From positions 186,001-250,000 of the forward strand of contig JADJBL010000045.1 in assembly GCA_016703765.1 (NCBI GenBank): 64,000 nucleotides of DNA, read 5' to 3'. This document shows, piece after piece, positions 46,973 through 54,759 of the stretch. Position numbers and translations under genes: made by a program. The notes beneath the pieces were generated by a model. That model ran no database searches and had not been told where the DNA came from. It worked only from the letters and a program-made list of their open reading frames with translations. This stretch comes from Saprospirales bacterium. GTDB lineage: Bacteria > Bacteroidota > Bacteroidia > Chitinophagales > Saprospiraceae. Each line of letters opens with the position of its first letter. Within the stretch, counting starts at the first letter, position 1.

Positions 46973-47874
46973 TTAGCCTAGTCCAAACCTCTCCCTATGC
47001 TCTTCAGAAACTTTTGGGACGGATGGTACCGCGCGTTTTCGGGCAAGCGGATGCTTCGTTCTAAGCGACGTGAAGGGGTAGAGGCTGTGAGGGTACTCCT
47101 GGAGGTCTTTTTTCAGGACGACCCGGTAATGTTTGTCGAGGCTGATGAGGCCATGGTCGAAGGCGGTGTGTAGGTTGGGACAGAGCGCCAGGCCGTTGGT
47201 AATAGCATTGTTGCCTGAATGGGAGAATTGGGAGATATGAGCCGCTTCGACCATGGGCACGTCGGCGAAGACGCGGAGGCCGCTCATGCAGCAGGTGTGG
47301 TCGTAGAGCCGCAACACGTGCTTTTTGAAAGCGGTATCGCGGAAATAGCCGTGGTATTCAATCGTTCGATGGCCGTATTGGGCTTTGGGTTCGAGCAACA
47401 CTTCGGCCTCCGCTTCGAGGAGGAATTCGAAAAAGCGGTGCGGGTGGGCCGCAGAATAGACCTGATGTTTTTCAGAGAAGAAGTGTTCGAGTAGGTCTAT
47501 CCGGATTAGTTGGCGGGTATCGGGTGATTGGAGCAGTTTGAAGAGCTCATCTTCCAGTTTGCCGTAAGCGATGGTTTTCTCCAACGTTGTTTTACTCCCG
47601 ATGAATTCTTCCTGTTGTAGCCCCTCCTTGTTAATCAGCAGCCAAAGGCCGTCGGATTGCAGATGGTGCAGTGGGCGGAAAATCTTCCCCGCTGGTTTGT
47701 CATCCACCAGCAACTGCCAGTTTCTATTGAAGAGCTCGTATAGGTGGTCATCGACAGGGAAGCGGTTTTGGTTCAGGCCGGCTTGCTCGACATAGTCGAT
47801 CAGGGAAAGGAGCAGGATAGGCTTATGGGGGCGTAGACGCCCAGTTCGAGGGCTCGGCGGAGGTGGTGGAGCAT
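46973..47874 (-). CDS. HNH endonuclease, frameshifted near the N-terminus
   Basis: The ATG at 47874 reads MLHHLRRALELGVYAP and then loses frame at the G5 run 47827-47831. One more base gives VYAPHKPILLLSLIDYVE, the typical opening of a large family of predicted HNH nucleases. The nuclease domain has CCMSGLRVFADVPMVEAAHI, NGLALCPNLHTAFDHGLISL and the C-terminal segment ARKRAVPSVPKVSEEH, about 300 residues in all. Such genes occur in restriction and other defence islands. No methylase partner is visible. Confidence 0.82.
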
Positions 47875-47887
47875 AAAATGGAAATTA

Positions 47888-48221
47888 TCACATAAGTTTA
47901 TCAATTATTTTCCCTATTTCAATGACTGAGTTTTTTATATCATGATATTTTGCTATAACTTCTGGAGTAGAAGTATAGTACTTTTTTTAAATATGACTCA
48001 ATCTGATTAATGTGCAAATTAAAAACTTCTTTTATTAATTCAATATTATTCTTTATCTTTGATCTTTTCAAATTAAACCCTACGGGAAAAGAAAATACAA
48101 GAATAAGTAACCCTAAAATAAGATATGAAACAATCTGAATTGCTTTTGTTAATATTGTATTAGGCAGTATGGACATATCATTCAAGCTTAGGCTTTTAAT
48201 ACGAATAAAAAGAAAATCCAT
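47888..48221 (-). CDS. AT-rich membrane ORF of unknown function, probably frameshifted
   Basis: I do not recognise this gene. From 48221 the frame encodes MDFLFIRIKSLSLNDMSILP, one hydrophobic helix (VSYLILGLLILVFSFPVGF) and a charged tail. It is open to 47940. If the T7 run 47982-47988 is shortened by one, the frame continues as ESYLKKYYTSTPEVIAKYHD and DIKNSVIEIGKIIDKLM to a stop at 47888, just 13 bp before the HNH start. The extension is plausible protein but has no homologue I know. Codon use is far more AT-rich than elsewhere. Confidence 0.4.
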
Positions 48222-48328
48222 CCAAATTGTTTTTTGTCGGCTTGAATGTCAAATTGATTAACGTCAAGCAGGAATAGCTGGTAATTTAGGAAGGTAAAGT
48301 ATGCGATCGAGAAAAAGGAGTGTAAATA

Positions 48329-48904
48329 TTATTCTGAATCCCCAATATTGGATAAATGCTCTATATTCTTTAAATCCGGATAAATTTTTTTGGCACATGT
48401 TGAATAAGAAAATAATAATTGACAAGCATTTTTAGTCTTTTTTTTTCTTAATTCACCAGGGTTTAACTTGTCGTCTTTTGGATTTTCTTCTATTTGTTTT
48501 AAAATCTTAAAATCATTAGACTGAAAGCTTAGTTTATATTCGAAAAGGCTATTTGTTAAGCCTTTTCCAAGAATTCTGGTTTCCTTAAAGCCGCTTTTGG
48601 AATAACTCCAGATAAATTTAACATAGAAAAATGTTGCTACAATAATAGCTAATATGCGGATAATTTCTGAATTAGAGATTGCAAATAAAAAGCCTACTAA
48701 AAAAAGCACAATTAAATATGATAAGGTTAATTTCCAACGCTTCACGCATGAGAAAATAAAATCAATATACTTAAAAAGGATGTACATTTTACCATTTATC
48801 AATAGGCTCTTTGGAGTGAACCAGAAAAACTGTAAGAATGGGTACATGAAAAAAAGCGATTTTGGTAATACCATTTTTGCCAAACAAAAACAAAAAATAT
48901 CCAA
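48329..48904 (-). CDS. AT-rich predicted membrane protein of unknown function
   Basis: I do not recognise this ORF of up to 191 residues. Two hydrophobic segments lie at about 60-80 and 83-98 (YLIVLFLVGFLFAISNSEII, ILAIIVATFFYVKFIWSYS), followed by a cytosolic Lys/Glu-rich domain with FKETRILGKGLTNSLFEYKL. The true start may be the ATG about 39 codons in (MYILFKYIDF). The stretch 48905-49201 upstream is also AT-rich and I see no gene in it. Confidence 0.4.
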   Translation of the reverse strand: MDIFCFCLAKMVLPKSLFFMYPFLQFFWFTPKSLLINGKMYILFKYIDFIFSCVKRWKLTLSYLIVLFLVGFLFAISNSEIIRILAIIVATFFYVKFIWSYSKSGFKETRILGKGLTNSLFEYKLSFQSNDFKILKQIEENPKDDKLNPGELRKKKTKNACQLLFSYSTCAKKIYPDLKNIEHLSNIGDSE

Positions 48905-49201
48905 ATAGGGAGGCTAAGTTATTGGGGAGAAATATGGATGGCGAATTTCAAGGCATGTGTAAAATAAAATATCAACTCTGAATGCAAGCAACATCCCTGC
49001 TGCCCAAATAGCAGCGAATGATATGTGTTTTTGTAGAAATTTTTACTTACTCCTTCTCAAAGTCAAAATTTAGAAAAGTAGACATACTTAATATTTTGCT
49101 GTTTTATCTTTTAGATGAAGAAATAGTGCTTATACGTCGTGTCTTTGTAGGGCAGGTTTATTTTTCAATTTTCTCGCATTGCGGGGGTAACTAAAATACT
49201 T

Positions 49202-50042
49202 CTACCACCTCCCAACCCACTCCACCGCCTCCAACCTGCAAATCCGATCCAAACTCCCGCACTTTGTAAATAATCTGGGCTTGGTCGCAAACTGAAATAC
49301 CCGATACACATGGTATTGCTCCGCTTTCGCCTGCGAAAACGACAACTCGTTGCGGGTGATATAGATCGGCGTCAGCTCGCCCAGCTTCGTGGTTTTGACT
49401 TCGATATAGCGATCCGTCCCATTGGCATTACGCGATAGGATATCGAACCCTGCTCCATCGCCCTGTACTTTTGAGATCCATTCGACGCGCTCGGCCAAAC
49501 TGGATTTGCCAGCTTGGTCAAGGCGCCACTTTTCGTAATTGAGCACCAACTCTTCGCCTAGCTCACCCAAGAGCCGGTTTTGTTGTTCCCTTTCCAGGTA
49601 ATTGACCTTAACCAAACGCTTGCCATAGTTGGGAGCAAGGGGCTCCTGAACCATTCCGGTCTCCGGAGGAGGTACTTCAAAATTCGAGAACCTTACAGAT
49701 TGTGATGGGAGGATTGCCAGGTTTTCGGCAAAATCCGGAACACACCGAATCAAAAGCCGGTTGGCGAAGCACGTAATCCGCTACGGCATCTTCCAACAGA
49801 TGCTGATAATTGAATCTCGGCTTATACCCCAGGATATAAGGCAAGCCAAACTTCATCAACACCGCACTGATATTCTGATGCTTAAATTCAATAGACCCAT
49901 CGCTCCGACCCCGCAGCCTTGGCTTAAGACGCTCCCGGGACGACTTTTTTACATACGCCACCCCTCTTACTTCCAGCTCCAGCATCCGGAAATAATCCGC
50001 TAGAATAAGCTCAATCTCTTGTGGGGACCAATCTTCGGGCAT
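49202..50042 (-). CDS. DUF3883 (NO VEIN-type) nuclease-like protein, frameshifted
   Basis: The ATG at 50042 opens PEDWSPQEIELILADYFRML and GSIEFKHQNISAVLMKFGLP, an N-terminal module often joined to DUF3883. The frame changes at the A4 run 49730-49733. Removing one base gives VCSGFAENLAILPSQSV, and the DUF3883 domain follows: LGELGEELVLNYEKWRL, GAGFDILSRNANGTDRYIEV and KTTKLGELTPIYITRNELSF. The D..EVK pattern is that of a PD-(D/E)XK nuclease. Such proteins are frequent in defence islands; activity is inferred. Confidence 0.75.
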
Positions 50043-50179
50043 AGGGTGGTTAAGGGTCAATGCGATTCAATAATACCTCTCGGGAGCGCGCTGCACAAGA
50101 CTTCCCAAGTTAGGAAATGGATCGGATATTTCAAACCAGTTATGGCGGAAGGTCGGGCAGGTGACAGAAGAACCACATC

Positions 50180-50596
50180 TCAGACAGACGCCTTCTTCCT
50201 TTTCTTCGGCGCAGGTTTTGGATTAGAATCCGGAATGGATTTTACATTTTTATAGAAATCGCTGATCAATTGGGCCAGCAGTTGATTGAGGTCGATTTTC
50301 TCCTTCTTCAACCAGGTTTTGATATCATCATGGATTGAGATTTCGGCTTTTATCACCCATTTGAGCCTGCCGGTTTTTAAATCCTCATCCGTCAATTCGG
50401 GAATATCGCTGAAGTCGATGGAGTCATCATCGTAATAAATGAGTTCGGGAGGAACCCGAATGCCATTCTTACCCAATAGAATGACATCCCTCGCTTCAAC
50501 TTTGGTTGAGTCAAAATGGATCTCATAGCGCGAAAGGGGCTTCTTTCCTTTGAGCAATTCGATAGCCTTAGCCTGGTTTATAGTTGATTTACTCAT
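50180..50596 (-). CDS. brnA: BrnA-like antitoxin, copy 1
   Basis: The ATG at 50596 (MSKSTINQAKAIELLKG) starts a 138-residue protein. It has FDSTKVEARDVILLGKNGIR, YYDDDSIDFSDIPELTDEDL and an IKTWLKKEKIDLNQLLAQLI segment like the ribbon-helix-helix region of BrnA antitoxins, and ends in a lysine-rich tail. It overlaps the end of brnT copy 1 by 8 bases. BrnA neutralises BrnT and represses the operon in known systems. Confidence 0.75.
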   Translation of the reverse strand: MSKSTINQAKAIELLKGKKPLSRYEIHFDSTKVEARDVILLGKNGIRVPPELIYYDDDSIDFSDIPELTDEDLKTGRLKWVIKAEISIHDDIKTWLKKEKIDLNQLLAQLISDFYKNVKSIPDSNPKPAPKKRKKASV

Positions 50597-50876
50597 TTTC
50601 CTGGTTATTGTGTTTGTCGTATTCCTTTCGCTCTTTTCGGCTGGCATTTCGGGCCGAGATAATCCGGAAGGTGGTCTCCCTGATTGTGTAAACAACCGAG
50701 AATATGGCGTCGAATATGGCTCCAATGGTCAACCAACGAGTTTCCCCAAAATCTTTTCGGTCGTTTTCGAGTGTAACCCTCTTCTCATCCTTGAACACCT
50801 CCTTGGCATCGTTAAAATCAATGCCGTGCTTCTCGATGTTCTTCTTGTTCTTATTTTCATCCCAATCAAAATTCAT
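50589..50876 (-). CDS. brnT: BrnT-family toxin, copy 1
   Basis: The 95-residue protein shows the BrnT signature: FDWDENKNKKNIEKHGIDFN, DAKEVFKDEKRV, ETRWLTIGAI, VVYTIRETTFRIISARNAS. BrnT is a RelE-fold ribonuclease. It is clearly paralogous to copy 2 at 52228-52497; most residues are identical. The start at 50876 matches that of copy 2; an ATG 7 codons upstream is also possible. Confidence 0.88.
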   Translation of the reverse strand: MNFDWDENKNKKNIEKHGIDFNDAKEVFKDEKRVTLENDRKDFGETRWLTIGAIFDAIFSVVYTIRETTFRIISARNASRKERKEYDKHNNQENE

Positions 50877-50953
50877 GACCAACCGTTTAGTTGTCATGCC
50901 ACCTCACCCCAAATATAAGCTATTTTTGCTTTGAGTAGTTCCTGACGGCATCG

Positions 50954-51730
50954 TTACATCGTCTCCACCCTCCCCACCAAATCCCCCGCAAACCGCGCCA
51001 TCGGCGCCCCGTCGATGACGTCGTGGTCGATCAGGATGGTCAGGTGGAGGATCTCGCGGATGACGACCGCATCGTCCTTCACCACCGGTTTCTTGACGAT
51101 CGATCCGATGCCGAAGGAGAGGGGATGCACCGAAGCATGCGCAAACCAGCCGCTGAGCTGTCCCATCATACCAACGGAGGTGAAGCCCACATTGCCCATT
51201 TGCCGGTAAACGAGCCTGGGGTGGCGGAGCAGATAGCGCCAAATCATCCGCCGGATTGCTCCGGGCAGGCGGTAGTATAGGGATTCGAACAGGCTGGTCC
51301 GCCGGTGCAGCACGATGTCCTTACCCGATAGCCGGGCTTGTTTGGCGCGTTCGATCTCTGAGGCGATCTCTTCGATGCTCTTTTGCTGGGCCTTTTCGAT
51401 GACCAACGGAATAGGTACCTTCTTCCCCTCCACCTCTTTTTCTACGAGGATGGAGATGTTGACGTCGTCGAAGACGATCAGTTTTCGCTTGTTGTACAAA
51501 AAAGCGGCCACCTCTTTGTGCTGGTCCACCGTGTCGGCAATGACCTTGAGCAGCAGACTGGTGAACGAGACCTGTCGGCCCTGGGCCTTCAGCGCTTTGA
51601 CCTGTTGCCGCGCGGCGGTCACGTCGCATTCCAATAGGACGGAAATATGGTTTTTCTGCCGGCCCACCGCATACACGTCAAACGTGGCGATCCGGGACCG
51701 GGAGAAGGGGCGGAAATGATAATTTGTCAT
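50954..51730 (-). CDS. Stand-alone 2-oxoacid dehydrogenase E2-type acyltransferase
   Basis: The 258-residue protein corresponds to the catalytic domain of E2 components/chloramphenicol acetyltransferase fold: VSFTSLLLKVIADTVDQHKE, DVNISILVEKEVEGKKVPIP and the active-site motif HDVIDGAPMARF near the C-terminus. There are no lipoyl or E1-binding domains and no E1/E3 genes nearby. Its substrate is unknown. It sits between the two BrnTA modules on the same strand. Confidence 0.8.
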   Translation of the reverse strand: MTNYHFRPFSRSRIATFDVYAVGRQKNHISVLLECDVTAARQQVKALKAQGRQVSFTSLLLKVIADTVDQHKEVAAFLYNKRKLIVFDDVNISILVEKEVEGKKVPIPLVIEKAQQKSIEEIASEIERAKQARLSGKDIVLHRRTSLFESLYYRLPGAIRRMIWRYLLRHPRLVYRQMGNVGFTSVGMMGQLSGWFAHASVHPLSFGIGSIVKKPVVKDDAVVIREILHLTILIDHDVIDGAPMARFAGDLVGRVETM

Positions 51731-51767
51731 AGTGGAAAGTTACCCCAAAAAAGGTAATTTTTCCCTC

Positions 51768-52218
51768 TCATTCAAGTGAAGCCGGAGTCTTCGATGCCTT
51801 TTTCCTGCCCTTCTTCTTGGGAATGGATTTCCTTTTGCCTTGACGGGCCTTCGGAATGGATTTCACATTTTTGTAGAAATCGGTGAGCAGATTCTCGAGC
51901 AACTCGCTCAGGTCGATACGTTCTTTCTTTATCCAGGCCCTGATATCATTATGGAGCGGAATCTCGACCTTTTGTATCCATTTGATCTTCCCCGTTTTTA
52001 AGTCTTCATCCGTCAGCGCAGGATCATCGCTATAATCAATCGAATCTTCATCGTACCAGATCAAATTTCGTTGGCACTACGACGCCATTTTTGCCTAACA
52101 ATATGGCATCCAGGGCTTCTACCGGGGTAGAATCAAAACGGACTTTATAGTCCGACAGGCTTTTTTTATCCTTGAGGAGGGCGATCGCTTCGACTTGATT
52201 TATAAATGTCTTTTTCAT
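51768..52218 (-). CDS. brnA: BrnA-like antitoxin, copy 2, frameshifted
   Basis: The ATG at 52218 reads MKKTFINQVEAIALLKDKKS and FDSTPVEALDAILLGKNGVV, parallel to copy 1. The frame breaks in AAATTT at 52063-52068. Removing one base gives PTKLIWYDEDSIDYSDDP, which matches copy 1. The rest (LTDEDLKTGKIKWIQKVEIP, IRAWIKKERIDLSELLENLL) and the lysine-rich tail follow to 51768. About 149 residues when repaired. Confidence 0.7.
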
Positions 52219-52227
52219 GTCTGGGGT

Positions 52228-52497
52228 TTATTGATTGTAATACTCATCCTTCTCATCTTTATTTGCTCGTCTAGCTGAGATAATTCGTATTGCGGTATCA
52301 CGGATTGTGAAAACCACGGCAAGAATCGACCCTATAATTGCTCCAACGGCTAACCACCGTAATTCCCCATAGTCTTTTCGATCATCCTTAGATACAACTC
52401 TCTTCTCATCCTTAAAAACTTCTTTGGCATCGTTAAAGTCGATGCCGTGCTTTTTGATGTTCTTCTTGTTCTTGTTTTCATCCCATTCAAACTTCAT
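52228..52497 (-). CDS. brnT: BrnT-family toxin, copy 2
   Basis: The 89-residue protein reads FEWDENKNKKNIKKHGIDFN, DAKEVFKDEKRV, ELRWLAVGAI and VFTIRDTAIRIISARRANKD, a full BrnT fold. It ends 9 bases before brnA copy 2. If the frameshift in that antitoxin is real, this toxin would have to be controlled by BrnA copy 1 or be inactive. Confidence 0.88.
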   Translation of the reverse strand: MKFEWDENKNKKNIKKHGIDFNDAKEVFKDEKRVVSKDDRKDYGELRWLAVGAIIGSILAVVFTIRDTAIRIISARRANKDEKDEYYNQ

Positions 52498-52858
52498 GGT
52501 GCACGGGTTTTACGCATGGGGTTGCCGATAACACCCGCATGCAGCAGAGAATAAATCCGGTATGCACCATCAATTACAACCCCAATATAACTCTTTTTTT
52601 ATTTACGAGGTTCCCGCAACTACGGCTCTCCTCGCAGCTTTTCATACAAATATAAAACTAGCAGCATCAGGAGGAAATACTCCCTATCATTTCCGAAGTA
52701 AGATCCTTCCGGCATTGGGTAGGGGTTTTCGGGTGGAACGCCCGGTCGTACATAGCGGTTTTTCCAAAAGAGATCGAATTTGGGGGTAAGAATCCCGCCC
52801 AAACTCGCTTGCGTCCCTGCGTCAAAGTCATTATCTTGAAAACTTAAAACGGAAGCCT
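52498..52858. other. 361-bp gap without a supported gene
   Basis: Between the divergent brnT copy 2 and DUF4058 genes I find no confident gene. A 60-codon minus-strand ORF at 52620-52802 ends in YFLLMLLVLYLYEKLRGEP and looks partly protein-like, but has no recognisable family. Confidence 0.5.
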
Positions 52859-53655
52859 ATGTCTTCGCCTTTTCCCGGAATGGACCCATATTTGGAAGGA
52901 TATATCTGGCCGGATGTCCACCACGAACTTTCCAGCGCTATTAAAGCCCGGATCGTAGCGCAGATCAGCTCGGACTACGTCGCCAGAGTAAACACGTATA
53001 GCTTTGTGGATACAGCTCCACAAGAAGATGTAGGGATTCTGTACCCCGATGTGGAGGTGTTACGAAAAAAACGCAAGTTCCAGGAACCGGAACCCGCCTA
53101 TGCTCCTCCACCTGGATTAACATCTCCATCAGTAAGCATTCCATCTTTTGAACCGATCGAAGTCCGAATACCTGTCATTGAAATTTTCGACCGAAAAGGG
53201 AATAACCTGATCACCGCCATAGAAATTCTCTCCCCGGTCAATAAACGCAAACCGGGACTGGAGCCCTATCGCGCAAAACGCATCCGCCTCCGGGAAGCAG
53301 GTGTAAACTTCCTGGAAATCGACCTGATCCGTCGTGGCGAGCGGCCTTTCCCCATCCCCTCATGCCGAAAACGCACTATCTGGCACTGCTAACCAGAGCA
53401 GGAGCGGGTCAAACCGACGTTTGGGCCTTTAACCTTCAGGATCCAATTCCCGTGCTCCCGGTCCCCCTCCTGGCGCCTGATCCCGATGCCCGGCTCGACC
53501 TGGGCGCCGCCCTGCACGAAATATATGAGCGAAGCAGGTACGAGCTTTCAATTGAATATCAAGAACCCCCTCCACCTCCCAACCTGTCCGAAACAGACCT
53601 CAAATGGATCGCGGGTTTGTTGAGACAAGACCAGGAACCCAGAGAAGAGAAATAA
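52859..53655 (+). CDS. DUF4058 protein, frameshifted
   Basis: SSPFPGMDPYLEGYIWPDVH at the N-terminus, then YSFVDTAPQEDVGILYPDVE, VRIPVIEIFDRKGNNLITAI, EILSPVNKRKPG and VNFLEIDLIRRGERPF, define DUF4058, a family of unknown function with a nuclease-like core. The frame breaks in the C4 run 53356-53359. One added C gives PIPLMPKTHYLALLTRA and leads on through IPVLPVPLLAPDPDARLDL to the stop at 53655, about 265 residues. Confidence 0.85.
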
Positions 53656-53667
53656 CCTCTCCTCTCT

Positions 53668-53695
53668 CTCTCCTCTCTCATCTCTCCTCTCTCAT
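53668..53695. repeat. Tandem CTCTCC repeat at convergent gene ends
   Basis: CTCTCCTCTCTCAT occurs twice in direct tandem (53668-53681, 53682-53695), within a longer CT-rich tract from 53657. Weak pairing with the purine tract GAGAAGAGA just upstream (about 53642-53650) is possible. Confidence 0.6.
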
Positions 53696-54249
53696 CACAT
53701 CTCGCTCTGTATCTTCAAATACTCCATGTCCTTTTTCAACAACTTGCGGAGCCCGAAAAAGGCAGCCCCGATAGTGGCGCTGAGGAAAATTACGGAGAAA
53801 AAGAAAACCGATCCCCGGCTCCCGTAAGGCACGGGCGAGTGGGAGGAAAACATCAATATCATCCAGGAGATCAGGATGAGCACCCCGTTGAAGCACCAGT
53901 TGCGGCAAATGCGCACCCGCACGCTGTTGTATTCGAACAGCTTGATCAGCGGCTCGTGCCGCACGTAAGTAATCGAACGTGCTCTTTTGTATTCGTCTTC
54001 CGAGGGGAAATACCGCTTGCGGATTCGGTCCTCCAGCGGACTCACCAGCCCGGATGAAAGCCGGTCGCCCAATACGCCGATCATATACACAAACGGAAAA
54101 AGGATCAGCACCGTAACCAGCTCGTTGCCCACGGCCGGCAGCCAGGCCATGAGCCAGTTGCCCCAGATAGCCATGCTCAAAAGCAATAGCCACAGGGTCG
54201 TGCTGATGCCGGCGATCAGCAATTCGATGGTATAGTTGGTAGTATTCAT
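53695..54249 (-). CDS. Four-helix membrane protein of unknown function
   Basis: The ATG at 54249 (MNTTNYTIELLIAGISTTLW) starts a 184-residue protein. It has two N-terminal helices, a charged middle part (LEDRIRKRYFPSEDEYKRAR, PLIKLFEYNSVRVRICRN) and two C-terminal helices (GVLILISWMILMFSS, VFFFSVIFLSATIGAAFFG). I know no family with this pattern. It is an isolated gene between two palindromic gene-end elements. Confidence 0.55.
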   Translation of the reverse strand: MNTTNYTIELLIAGISTTLWLLLLSMAIWGNWLMAWLPAVGNELVTVLILFPFVYMIGVLGDRLSSGLVSPLEDRIRKRYFPSEDEYKRARSITYVRHEPLIKLFEYNSVRVRICRNWCFNGVLILISWMILMFSSHSPVPYGSRGSVFFFSVIFLSATIGAAFFGLRKLLKKDMEYLKIQSEM

Positions 54250-54260
54250 ATTTAGTGATT

Positions 54261-54308
54261 GGTGACTAGTGACTGGTGATTGTTTTAGGCGACTAGTCAC
54301 TAGTCACC
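54261..54308. repeat. GTGACTAG-word palindrome
   Basis: GGTGACTAGTGACT (54261-54274) pairs perfectly with AGTCACTAGTCACC (54295-54308) around a 20-base loop. The same words continue outward as GTGATT on the left and CAGTCACCAGTCACACTAGTCACC on the right, in two pieces, to about 54332. It lies between the membrane-protein start and the VOC stop on the minus strand, so it can terminate the VOC gene. Confidence 0.6.
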
Positions 54309-54326
54309 AGTCACCAGTCACACTAG

Positions 54327-54722
54327 TCACCCTGTTACAGAATGCAGTGCCACTCTATTCCCTTCCGAATCCTGAAAAACGGCCATATAGCCGTAATCCT
54401 CGGAGATCTGGGTCCGAGGTACGAGGACCTTGCCGCCTGCGCCTTCCACGCGGTCGAGAATGGGCTGAATGCCCGGGTTGGCGTTGAGGTATACGAGAGA
54501 GCCCTGATGGCCTGGGAAATAAAAATCGGGATGCTGGGCCAGGGCGCCGCCGATGCCGTCCGGCTCGGTAGGGAATACGGCCATTTTAAGGCCGTTGCCC
54601 AATTCGAGGTCCTGGAGCGTCACGCCGAGAATAGCCTCGTAGAATTTCTTCGCCCTGGAAATATCGGCGGCCGGAATCTCAAACCAGCTCACAGCGCTTT
54701 GGGAAGGGGTTCTTATAATCAT
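54327..54722 (-). CDS. VOC (glyoxalase/bleomycin-resistance fold) protein
   Basis: The 131-residue protein reads AVSWFEIPAADISRAKKFYE, GGALAQHPDFYFPG, DRVEGAGGKVLVPRTQISED and YGYMAVFQDSEGNRVALHS, a single VOC module of the subgroup often annotated as glyoxalase-like. Substrate not known. Confidence 0.88.
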   Translation of the reverse strand: MIIRTPSQSAVSWFEIPAADISRAKKFYEAILGVTLQDLELGNGLKMAVFPTEPDGIGGALAQHPDFYFPGHQGSLVYLNANPGIQPILDRVEGAGGKVLVPRTQISEDYGYMAVFQDSEGNRVALHSVTG

Positions 54723-54747
54723 TCCAATATTTTATTGGCAAGTTAAT

Positions 54748-54755
54748 TATTTTTG
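54748..54755 (+). promoter_or_regulatory. -7 promoter element of the EAD11-receiver gene
   Basis: TATTTTTG is an exact TAnnTTTG and lies only 4 bases before the ATG at 54760. Transcription would begin at or very near the start codon, so the message may be leaderless. No TTG occurs 19 bp upstream. Confidence 0.4.
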
Positions 54756-54759
54756 TCTG

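Noticed and set aside
52620..52802. 60-codon minus-strand ORF ending in a hydrophobic helix
   Set aside because: No recognisable family, no convincing start, and it lies in a divergent promoter gap.
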